A DNA stretch of 6,318 nucleotides from Clostridia bacterium (GCA_017437165.1 JAFSBS010000085.1:1-6318), one strand, 5' to 3'. Shown: positions 1 to 6,318, counted from the stretch's first letter. The notes: a model not told the origin generated them from the letters alone. Numbers and translations are program-made.

Positions 1-693
1 AATATAACGGTTCAGGCAGGTGCGATGCAGTGGACGGTGGGCAATGTAAATGCTACAACCGGTTTAAAGGGCGTGGGAGACTTTTTTGGAAAGACTTTAA
101 GAGGCTCAGTGACAGGTGAGTCAGCGATCAAACCGGAATATACGGGAACCGGTACGCTGGTATTAGAACCTACATACAGACACATTGTTTTACTTGATAC
201 AACAGAATGGAATGGAAAAGTTGTTCTTGATGATGGTTTGTTTTTAGCGTGTGATGCTTCAATAAAACAAAAATTAGTTGCTCGTTCTAATGTTTCTTCA
301 GCAGTTCTCGGCGGTGAAGGTTTATTTAATTTAGCACTTCAGGGTAATGGTATTGCAGTTCTCGAATGTCGTTGCCCACAAGAAGAACTTATTGAGATTA
401 CATTAGAAAATGATGTTCTTAAGGTTGATGGCAGTTTTGCAATTGCGTGGAGTGATTCATTGGATTTTACAGTTGAACGCTCCGGCAAAACTCTTATAGG
501 TTCTGCAGCTTCAGGTGAAGGATTTGTTAATGTTTACCGTGGCACAGGTAAGGTGCTTCTTGCTCCTGTTGACAGTACAATCGGCGGTTTCCCTGTGTCA
601 AGCACAGCGCCATCTGCTCCGGCTTCTGCAGGTTCAAAAACTGCAGGTGCTTTAGGTTCACTTTTAGGTGGTATAGCAGACGCACTTGATTGA
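1..693 (+). CDS. AIM24 family protein (5' end outside the window)
   Basis: The frame is open from base 1 (Asn-Ile-Thr-Val-Gln-Ala-Gly-Ala-Met-Gln-Trp) to TGA at 691-693, giving 230 visible residues. The first in-frame ATG (25) is not the start, because the residues before it belong to the family's conserved AGAM motif; roughly 30 N-terminal residues are probably missing. Family hallmarks seen are the Gly-rich stretch after AGAMQW, GEGLFNL, a PxxELIEI-like segment, LKVDGSFAIAWSDSLDFTVE, and KTLIGSAASGEG followed by VNVYRGTGKVLLAP. These fit the AIM24 (DUF124, COG2013/TIGR00266) beta-rich fold. The last ~30 residues are a Ser/Ala/Pro/Gly-rich flexible tail ending in a short Leu/Ala-rich segment. 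The bacterial role is not established; yeast Aim24 is a mitochondrial inner-membrane organisation factor. There is no signal peptide or membrane segment in the visible part. Codon use changes abruptly near base 185 (see findings). The gene is convergent with the permease operon and not part of it. Confidence 0.93.
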   Translation, partial: NITVQAGAMQWTVGNVNATTGLKGVGDFFGKTLRGSVTGESAIKPEYTGTGTLVLEPTYRHIVLLDTTEWNGKVVLDDGLFLACDASIKQKLVARSNVSSAVLGGEGLFNLALQGNGIAVLECRCPQEELIEITLENDVLKVDGSFAIAWSDSLDFTVERSGKTLIGSAASGEGFVNVYRGTGKVLLAPVDSTIGGFPVSSTAPSAPASAGSKTAGALGSLLGGIADALD

Positions 694-704
694 TATAAAT
701 AATT

Positions 705-741
705 TTCACCCACAAAGTTTTGCTTTGTGGGTGAAGTTTTT
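705..741. terminator. Rho-independent terminator between convergent genes
   Basis: A perfect 13-bp inverted repeat (arms 705-717 and 723-735, core CACCCACAAAG / CTTTGTGGGTG) encloses a 5-base loop. On the plus strand it is followed by a G and five Ts (737-741), a standard intrinsic terminator 11 bases after the AIM24 stop. On the minus strand the same stem starts 4 bases after the TAA of the tethered Ig-like gene and is followed by a weaker A/T-rich tract, so it probably also ends the permease operon. The plus-strand T-run overlaps the minus-strand stop codon (740-742). Confidence 0.9.
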
Positions 742-1810
742 AAAGTCGTTCTTCATCTTTCTTTCGTTGTTTATTTGAATTTATAAAGAATGGAATACCA
801 AAACCGAGGCCGCCACCAAGAAGAAGTCCTCCGAGTAGGAATAACCACCATAACGGGTTTTTCTTTTCTTTTTCTTCTTGCTTTTCGGCTTTTATAACTT
901 TCTTTTCAATTTTAGTTTCAACATCTTTTTTTATTTCAAACTTTTCACCGAAAGAGTCTTCATAAGTTATAATAATTGTGCCTGTAACCTTACCAATTAA
1001 CTCGGAATCAACTCTTAAATTGGCACTTGCTGTTGCATTTTCCTGTGGAGCGATTTCACCCACAAAGCTACTACCACCTGAGTCAAGACCATCAATTTTA
1101 AAATCGACCTTGCAGTTATAAAGCGGAGCTTTACCTGTATTCATCAGATTTATGTTTACTGTAACAGTATCTTCCTGAACTACTTTAACAGGTAGCTTTG
1201 CACCGTCAAATTCTAAAAGTGCAGGTTGTCTTACTTCAATTCTTAAAGTATCATCTGCATTGTATCCAGAGCCATTCCGGTCTTCGTACTCACAACTGAA
1301 ACTCAATTTATGCTCACCGATAGTAGCAGTGTGTACTGCTTTTAATTCAACCGACCAGGTGTAATATTTGTTTGCTCCAATAGAGTCAACATACTTTGTA
1401 CCCATTCCTGTTGGTCTTATTTCGTCAGAGTCCTCTGAAACAGAAAGCTTAATGTTACTTACTTGCTTTTTAGAATGCATATTCTTTAAAGTTATGGTAA
1501 GTATTTTTGCTTCTTCAGGACTTATAAATCCATCTTCTATTTCGTAGCTTACTACCATAAGACGAGGTTGAGAATTGTCTTCTATGACTTCTTCAACTTC
1601 CTCTTCTTTTTCTACAACAGGAGCAGTTTTTTCTGTTGTAGATTCAGTTTTCTGAGTAGTGGGTTCCGTAGTTGGTTCAGTTATTTTTTCAGTAGGTACT
1701 GTAATAGTACTCTGTGTTATCGCTTCGGTTATTTCAAAAGTATCGCTTTCAGCAAAGCACGGGAGTACCACAACAGAAAGGCACATAAAAAATATTAAAA
1801 TTCGTTTCAT
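740..1810 (-). CDS. Secreted membrane-anchored protein with two Ig-like (NEW3/CARDB-type, COG1361-like) domains
   Basis: The 356-residue product starts with a Sec signal peptide (MKR, then a hydrophobic core to about residue 17; likely cleavage after Ala20 in CFA|ES). Residues 24-80 are a low-complexity Thr/Glu/Pro linker that turns strongly acidic (67-78), as in a stalk. Two similar beta-sandwich-like units follow, about 82-195 and 196-300. Each has an L/INLxN or ITLKN strand motif and ends in an 'IG...YED..G' segment, suggesting internal duplication. After a Lys/Glu-rich stretch (300-318) comes one Gly-rich transmembrane helix (about 319-343) and a basic cytoplasmic tail. The predicted topology is type I, with the bulk outside the cell. 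The start is well supported: ATG at 1810, AGGGAG 9 bases upstream, and only 3 bases after the permease stop, so translation is probably coupled. From context it may be an extracytoplasmic accessory or substrate-handling subunit of the adjacent ABC permeases; that is inference, and the family assignment is by pattern only. There is no cell-wall sorting (LPxTG) signal. Confidence 0.88.
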   Translation of the reverse strand: MKRILIFFMCLSVVVLPCFAESDTFEITEAITQSTITVPTEKITEPTTEPTTQKTESTTEKTAPVVEKEEEVEEVIEDNSQPRLMVVSYEIEDGFISPEEAKILTITLKNMHSKKQVSNIKLSVSEDSDEIRPTGMGTKYVDSIGANKYYTWSVELKAVHTATIGEHKLSFSCEYEDRNGSGYNADDTLRIEVRQPALLEFDGAKLPVKVVQEDTVTVNINLMNTGKAPLYNCKVDFKIDGLDSGGSSFVGEIAPQENATASANLRVDSELIGKVTGTIIITYEDSFGEKFEIKKDVETKIEKKVIKAEKQEEKEKKNPLWWLFLLGGLLLGGGLGFGIPFFINSNKQRKKDEERL

Positions 1811-1813
1811 TTA

Positions 1814-4603
1814 TCACAACTCCCTGATGTTTTCAACTATGCTGTTTTGGGTTTCTTTTTTTATTTTAAACCAGAGATTTAAAGAGCAGAAACCAAAAAC
1901 AAATAAACCAATTATAATTGTAAACCAAGGACTGAATGTCATATAAAAGTCGTTGTCGTTTGATTTAACAAATAAATAATAAGTGATATAAGAAATTAAA
2001 AATCCTCCAAAACCTAAAATGTAACCCCATTTAAACATTGAAAGCAATTGCTTGATATAGCAAGAAAAGATTACTTTGTTATCAGCACCAACAGCACGCA
2101 TAGTACCAATTTTCTTTTTGTCGTTTCTTATATTGGTAGTTAATGTGTTGTTAATAATACTCGAACAAATTGTAAAAATAAGAATTACTATAGCAAGAAC
2201 AATGAAAGTAAGGTTAGTGTACATTTCTTTTTGTTCTTTGTTAAAAGCATAATATGAAATGTAATGTGAGTTATAAACTGATGTTTCAATCGCTTCAAGA
2301 GTTTTAGTCATATCTTCATCAATTTCATCAGTGCAAGGTCTATTAAGATTAAAAACTAAATCTTTGTAACGTACATTTTTTGCAAAATTATTCAAACCAT
2401 CAATTGTTGTGATAACGTAAATTCCGGGGAAAGAGTGTAATAAAAGTTCATCATCTGTAAAGAATTCTGCTATTGCACCTATTTTTGTAGTTTTTCTTGT
2501 TTCACTGATTTTTTCGTTGTAGGTGAAATTATATAAATCAGCTTCACTTTCGGTTGTTAAAACGCTTATGTCTATTGTGTCACCCGCTTTTAAAGTGCGT
2601 TTTTCTGAAATTATATAATTACCATCCATATATTCCACAGGCGTTTCAAAAACATTGAAACCGGCATTAGAGAAATCTTCCCATTCGTCTATATAACTTA
2701 TATATAAATAAGCGTTTTCAGGTGCTAACAATATTATTTCTTCACCGCTATTGAGTTTATCAATATCTATTTTTCCATCACAAACACTTTTTTCATATTT
2801 TTTTAAATAATCTTCATCTAATGCAATTATTTTGCTATGGAAAAATTCATCGTAATTGGCACCGCGTTTTATTTCTTTGGAATAATCATTTAACTCGTTG
2901 AAAAAAGTACGATTTTTCAAGTTTGTTTCTAACGAATCAAGTGTGGAAAAGCTATCCTCATACATATCGCAGTTATATGTTTTTAAGTAGTCAGTCATTT
3001 TATCAACTATAATGTTAGCATATACTTCTTTCGTTCCATAAGCAGTACCTATATACTCTTTTTGCACAACCTCATTCTTTTGGTTTTCGGTGAAGCCGGT
3101 ATTGTTATCAAGTGGATTTATACCATCATAAACCCTACCACCTGACAGGCTTAAAGTATAATCATACCTATTTTCATAAGTGTAACTTTTTTCGTATGCT
3201 AAATATGAAAAAAGGTAACAAGAAAATATAATGCTTATAACTAAAAAGATACTGACAAATATCTGCTTACCTTTAGAAATGGCAATATTTCTTTTAGCAA
3301 TAAGGTCAGATGCTATAAAGTTTTTCTTTGTTTTTATTTTAGAATTTTTGATTTTTCTGGTTGCGTCAATCTTTCTTATTGCTTGCATAGGTGAAATTTT
3401 ACTTGCACTTACAAGAGGAATGAGTGAAGCAAAAATAATACAGATAAAACTGAAAAAACCACAACATAAAAGAACCCAGATATTTGGTTTGAAAATAGCA
3501 TCTTTATCAACAAACGGAAGAATGATTTTTACTAATAAAAATGAAATCAAAAGACTTACTGGTGTACAAATTAAACTTAAAATAATTGTTTCTCTGCCAA
3601 AGAGTTTAATAATTTGTCTTTTGGTTGCACCAACTGCACGGTACATACCAATTTGTTTTTTTCTCTCTTTTAAATTACTTGTAAAAGCATTTACTATTCC
3701 GACAGCAGAAGCAAATAAAAGTATAACAATAACAATAAAAATATAAATTAAATTTGTCAGAAAGCCTTGCATATCAGGCAACACATAATATGCGTTGGTA
3801 AGTGTTGCAAAGGATGGTGTTTCATCACTTGAAAATGTATAGCAAACGTCTATAAATTTAGTGAAAATACGATTATCTGTTGCAAAAAAATCGAAAATAA
3901 TTTTAGTATCAATTTCGGGGTTGAAAGTATAATAACCAATAAGAGCTTCTTTACCACCGGCTTCTATTATTTCAGATTCGTGAACGAAAGCTGCAGGGAA
4001 AAGTGTGTCTGATGAATAGCCGGAAATATCACTCAATAAGTTTTCACGCTTGTTTGCTAAAACACCACATAAGATGTAATTTTTTTCAATAACTTTATCA
4101 AGTGTTTTTTCAGAGTTTTGCGGTGTAAATTTTAAAGTTATTGTGTCACCGATTTTTGCATTTAAACCAAGTCGCATTAGTGCAGATTGTTCAATTGCAA
4201 TTTCACCTGTTTTTTGCGGATAACTGCCCTCAATAATAACAGGATTTGCAAGTGATACAGCTTCGTTTTCTAAATATGCAACAGAAGTACCGTCAATTTT
4301 ATTTTCTTCTTCTACATAAGCAAAACCTAAAATATGACCATAACCTATTTTGTCAATAAAGTCTTTTTCTATTGCGTCGTTTAATATTTCTTTGTCAGCA
4401 TTGATCATAATGCAGTCCTGCTTACCAAGATTAAGATGCGATTTTTCAACAATAGAAGAATAAGCACTAAAAGCAAAATAAATTATACTTGAAGAAAAAA
4501 TTGTCGAAAGTATAATAGCAATTATCATTAAAATATATTGCGTCTTACGGTTTTTTAAATTGCTAAATGCAAGGGAGTTATATGTTAACTTTTTCTTTTT
4601 CAC
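1814..4603 (-). CDS. FtsX/MacB-type ABC transporter permease, complete, two FtsX domains
   Basis: Integral-membrane subunit of a type VII ABC system. Numbered from GTG 4603 (929 aa), the layout is TM1 ~23-47, ectodomain 1 ~50-280, TM2 ~284-308, the cytoplasmic motif KKQIG..RAVGA (~316-326), TM3 ~338-363 and TM4 ~375-399, then the SPMQAIR linker (404-410) with a strongly basic stretch. The second half repeats this plan: TM5 ~446-470, ectodomain 2 ~471-796, TM6 ~797-819, KKKIG..RAVGA (~831-840), TM7, TM8 and a terminal ENIREL. Eight helices and two large outer domains are typical of duplicated FtsX permeases that export or sense peptides, lipids or drugs; the substrate is unknown. I prefer GTG at 4603 because the product then begins with a Lys-rich cytoplasmic segment and GGTGA lies 4 bases upstream. 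The ATG at 4654 would add 17 residues encoded by repeat DNA. The ATP-binding partner is not in the window. The TGA stop is followed in frame by TAA and then directly by the next ATG. Confidence 0.93.
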   Translation of the reverse strand: MKKKKLTYNSLAFSNLKNRKTQYILMIIAIILSTIFSSSIIYFAFSAYSSIVEKSHLNLGKQDCIMINADKEILNDAIEKDFIDKIGYGHILGFAYVEEENKIDGTSVAYLENEAVSLANPVIIEGSYPQKTGEIAIEQSALMRLGLNAKIGDTITLKFTPQNSEKTLDKVIEKNYILCGVLANKRENLLSDISGYSSDTLFPAAFVHESEIIEAGGKEALIGYYTFNPEIDTKIIFDFFATDNRIFTKFIDVCYTFSSDETPSFATLTNAYYVLPDMQGFLTNLIYIFIVIVILLFASAVGIVNAFTSNLKERKKQIGMYRAVGATKRQIIKLFGRETIILSLICTPVSLLISFLLVKIILPFVDKDAIFKPNIWVLLCCGFFSFICIIFASLIPLVSASKISPMQAIRKIDATRKIKNSKIKTKKNFIASDLIAKRNIAISKGKQIFVSIFLVISIIFSCYLFSYLAYEKSYTYENRYDYTLSLSGGRVYDGINPLDNNTGFTENQKNEVVQKEYIGTAYGTKEVYANIIVDKMTDYLKTYNCDMYEDSFSTLDSLETNLKNRTFFNELNDYSKEIKRGANYDEFFHSKIIALDEDYLKKYEKSVCDGKIDIDKLNSGEEIILLAPENAYLYISYIDEWEDFSNAGFNVFETPVEYMDGNYIISEKRTLKAGDTIDISVLTTESEADLYNFTYNEKISETRKTTKIGAIAEFFTDDELLLHSFPGIYVITTIDGLNNFAKNVRYKDLVFNLNRPCTDEIDEDMTKTLEAIETSVYNSHYISYYAFNKEQKEMYTNLTFIVLAIVILIFTICSSIINNTLTTNIRNDKKKIGTMRAVGADNKVIFSCYIKQLLSMFKWGYILGFGGFLISYITYYLFVKSNDNDFYMTFSPWFTIIIGLFVFGFCSLNLWFKIKKETQNSIVENIREL
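1820..1825 (-). promoter_or_regulatory. Ribosome-binding site inside the permease's last codons
   Basis: On the minus strand AGGGAG lies 9 bases before the ATG at 1810. It is made of the Arg and Glu codons of the permease's C-terminal ENIREL, so ribosomes finishing the permease are placed directly on the start of the Ig-like protein gene. This decides that start and supports translational coupling. Confidence 0.75.
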
Positions 4604-4607
4604 AATT

Positions 4608-4620
4608 TCACCATCTTCCC
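4608..4620 (-). promoter_or_regulatory. Probable ribosome-binding site for the GTG start of the second permease
   Basis: The minus-strand sequence GGGAAGATGGTGA carries GGTGA (4612-4608), which matches the end of the anti-Shine-Dalgarno complement (GGAGGTGA), 4 bases before GTG 4603. GGGAAG lies 11 bases before it. The competing ATG at 4654 has only GGAG about 13 bases upstream, inside the heptamer array. The match is moderate, not perfect. Confidence 0.5.
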
Positions 4621-4639
4621 ATAAAGAATAAAGTATAAA
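4619..4639. repeat. Tandem heptamer array B (three units, consensus NNATAAA on plus)
   Basis: Three adjacent 7-base units on the plus strand, ccataaa, gaataaa and gtataaa, share ATAAA in every unit. They read TTTAT-rich on the coding strand. The array sits between the two permease genes, 13 bases from heptamer array A and directly before the probable ribosome-binding site of the second permease. Confidence 0.6.
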
Positions 4640-4652
4640 TTTTGCGAAGCTC

Positions 4653-4680
4653 ATTACGCATTCCGAACTCCGAATTCCGC
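4653..4680. repeat. Tandem heptamer array A (four units, consensus ATTCCG[A/C] on plus)
   Basis: Four adjacent 7-base units on the plus strand, attacgc, attccga, actccga and attccgc, differ from the consensus by at most one or two bases. The array fills most of the gap between the two permease genes and begins just after the upstream gene's stop codon. Short degenerate heptamer arrays of this look are typical of intergenic repeats that spread within a genome; whether this one is a member of such a family cannot be shown from one copy. Confidence 0.7.
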
Positions 4681-4686
4681 ATTGTT

Positions 4687-6318
4687 TTATAACTCCCTTA
4701 TATTTTCTACAATGCTGTGCTTCATTTCTTTTCTGACTTTTAAGTAAACATTAAGAACACAAGCGATTACTAATACAATTAAACCTACAAGTGTCTCCCA
4801 AAATGTCAGGATAAAATCGTCTTGAGTCTGGTTATAGCTTAAAGCAATAAGACAATAAATGCTAAAAAACAAGCCGAAAGCAACGACACCCGTAATTGTA
4901 CCAATACCTAAAACAGAAAGCACCTGACGGATGTAAGAACTTGAAATCTCTTTGGTAGAAGCACCAACAGCACGTAGCGTACCAATTTCTTTTTTACTTT
5001 CTCGTATTCTTGCAGTAAGTGCATTGTTAATCATACTGCAACACAATGTGAAAAGCAGAATTACAATCGCTGTAACAATTATATACAAAGTTTTAATTGA
5101 GAGCATATTTTGTTTTTCAACTTCATATAACGAACGTGTAATTGCGTCTTGACCGGCAAAGAGTCTGTCAAAAGAATTTGTTATTTCTTTGTTTATTTCT
5201 TCTGTGCATTCTGTGTTAAGATTTACTTCAATTCTTTCATAAGGCACATTTTTTGTGAAAGTGTTTAAACCATCAATAGTTGTTAACACACAAGGCTCAC
5301 AATATCTGTTGAATAGCGTTTCTAAAATACCTGAGTATTCATAAATGATTGCACCAACAGTAACTTCTTTTTCAATTTTCTCGTGGTCAAAAGTTCCTTT
5401 TGTTACCGTTGCTTCAGCACCTTCTACACCATAGTCTAATGGTTCTTCACCATTATTTGACATTATCCAACCCAATTTAATTTTATCGCCAACTTTGAAT
5501 TCACTTGTTAATTCAGCAGAATTTAGTACTGTTATTTTTTCATCTGGAATTTCAGCAGGCACAGCATTTACCGAAAGGTCAGAAAAACCGTATTTTTCTT
5601 CTTCAAATATATAATGATATGTTGTGAGCTGAAGAGTTTTAGGTAAAACAAGAATTACTTCTTCACCAGAATTTAGTTTATCGATGTTTATTTTACCTTC
5701 TAAAACAGTTTGACTTTTATTTTTAAAATCATCTTCTGGCAATGCTAAAAAATCTAACGGGAGAATAGGAGAAGTAATATTAGCTTTTTCAATAACTGCT
5801 GTGTTTTCAATAGGTATTTCTTGATATTTTTCGTAATTTTCTTTTGTTATTACAACTCCGTCAACGGTTGCAGGGTAAACACCTGTTGCATAATTACAAA
5901 GCTTTAAGTAATCTGTAAGCTCTTCTACTTCAATATATCCGTTAGTTTCTTTTCTGCCTTGAACACTTTCTACGTAACTATTGGAAAGTATATCCTCTAC
6001 ATCATTTTCAGAAATTCCGTAACGGAACCAATCGTAATTGGCAATTCTTTTTGAAGCGTACTCCATGTCTGAAATAACTTCATAATCGGAATCAAGTGAA
6101 GTGTTCTGTTTTTCAATTCCTCCCGCTAAAGAAAAACCGAACAGTGAACCGAAAACTGCAATAGCAAGAATTACACTTGTTAAAACTTGTTTGCTCTTAT
6201 AAAGCTTAATATTTCTTGAAGCTAAAAGTTTTGAGGTGCTAAATTCTTTTTGAGTTTTAATCTTTTTAGTTCTTATTTTTCTGTTGAGTGAAATATTTCT
6301 TATAGCCTGCATTGGTGT
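4687..6318 (-). CDS. FtsX/MacB-type ABC transporter permease, C-terminal part (start beyond the window)
   Basis: The frame is open to the right edge: reading inward from 6318 it gives Thr-Pro-Met-Gln-Ala-Ile-Arg. This matches the mid-protein SPMQAIR linker of the downstream permease, so the first ATG (6312) is internal and the first FtsX domain is off the window. Visible (numbered from that Met, 541 aa): a basic cytoplasmic linker (~10-40), TM ~42-62, a large ectodomain ~65-405, TM ~406-430, the coupling motif KKEIGTLRAVGA (~440-451), TM ~466-490, TM ~503-525 and terminal ENIREL. The full protein is probably also an eight-helix, two-domain permease of over 900 residues. It is a clear paralogue of its downstream neighbour; shared ectodomain blocks include GKINIDKLNSGEE (206-218) and TTIDGLN.F.KNV (344-356). 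It probably acts with the neighbour and an unseen ATPase. Substrate unknown. No frameshift is seen. Confidence 0.92.
   Translation of the reverse strand, partial: TPMQAIRNISLNRKIRTKKIKTQKEFSTSKLLASRNIKLYKSKQVLTSVILAIAVFGSLFGFSLAGGIEKQNTSLDSDYEVISDMEYASKRIANYDWFRYGISENDVEDILSNSYVESVQGRKETNGYIEVEELTDYLKLCNYATGVYPATVDGVVITKENYEKYQEIPIENTAVIEKANITSPILPLDFLALPEDDFKNKSQTVLEGKINIDKLNSGEEVILVLPKTLQLTTYHYIFEEEKYGFSDLSVNAVPAEIPDEKITVLNSAELTSEFKVGDKIKLGWIMSNNGEEPLDYGVEGAEATVTKGTFDHEKIEKEVTVGAIIYEYSGILETLFNRYCEPCVLTTIDGLNTFTKNVPYERIEVNLNTECTEEINKEITNSFDRLFAGQDAITRSLYEVEKQNMLSIKTLYIIVTAIVILLFTLCCSMINNALTARIRESKKEIGTLRAVGASTKEISSSYIRQVLSVLGIGTITGVVAFGLFFSIYCLIALSYNQTQDDFILTFWETLVGLIVLVIACVLNVYLKVRKEMKHSIVENIREL

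Noticed and set aside
527..715. 62-residue minus-strand open frame opposite the end of the AIM24 gene
   Set aside because: It overlaps conserved AIM24 coding sequence and the terminator, with no coding character of its own.
1751..1762. Possible lipoprotein lipobox (VVLPC) in the Ig-like protein's signal peptide
   Set aside because: Pro precedes the Cys instead of Gly, Ala or Ser, and a normal signal peptidase I site (CFA|E) lies two residues further on; the protein already has a C-terminal membrane anchor.
1659..1946. 95-residue plus-strand open frame crossing the permease/Ig-like gene junction
   Set aside because: It spans the ends of two well-supported minus-strand genes, has low-complexity antisense composition and resembles no family I recognise.
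3231..3746. 171-residue plus-strand open frame opposite the second permease
   Set aside because: It is antisense to transmembrane-coding segments, which explains its hydrophobic composition. It has no convincing ribosome site, and the minus-strand frame is clearly a real permease.
4633..4660. Possible minus-strand promoter in the inter-permease gap (TATACT as a -10 box)
   Set aside because: The hexamer falls in heptamer array B, and at 16-18 base spacing there is no acceptable -35 (TGCGTA at best).
4952..5152. 66-residue plus-strand open frame opposite the partial permease
   Set aside because: It is antisense to the conserved RAVGA and transmembrane region and is a shadow of that gene.

Overview
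The window looks like a chromosomal segment of a low-GC Gram-positive bacterium, most likely an uncultured anaerobic gut-type clostridium. The AT-rich genes, purine-rich Shine-Dalgarno sites, FtsX/MacB-type permeases with very large extracytoplasmic loops, and a Thr/Glu-rich tethered surface protein all point that way. Lineage below this level cannot be fixed from the sequence. Coding density is very high and no gene-free stretch exceeds 100 bases.

Layout. Positions 1-693 (+) hold the 3' part of an AIM24-family gene whose start lies before the window. It meets the next transcription unit tail to tail at a strong 13-bp hairpin (705-735) that can terminate both strands. Everything from 740 to the right edge is one minus-strand unit, read right to left. 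First comes the C-terminal part of a FtsX-like ABC permease (6318-4687, its N-terminal half beyond the window). Next is a complete paralogous permease (4603-1814, or 4654-1814 with the upstream ATG). Last is a secreted, membrane-anchored protein with two Ig-like domains (1810-740). The last two genes are separated by only 3 bases. The first two are separated by about 83 bases filled with two different 7-bp tandem repeat arrays.

How the genes work together. The two permeases are ancient tandem duplicates and share conserved blocks in the membrane domain and in the ectodomain. They probably form a heterodimeric or alternating MacB/FtsX-type (type VII) ABC complex, with an ATPase that is not in the window and is probably encoded further upstream. 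The tethered Ig-like protein, apparently translationally coupled to the second permease, is a plausible extracytoplasmic partner. The substrate is unknown. The AIM24 gene is on the opposite strand and nothing ties it functionally to the operon.

The most noteworthy points are the double heptamer array between the permeases, which captures a spurious ATG and may have broken an ancestral translational coupling; reuse of the conserved C-terminal ENIREL codons as the ribosome-binding site of the next gene; a 14-base match between the terminator arm and the interior of the adjacent gene; and a sharp codon-use change inside the AIM24 gene. I found no RNA genes, CRISPR array, insertion sequence or defence system, and nothing that amounts to a clear new system beyond the permease/Ig-protein operon.
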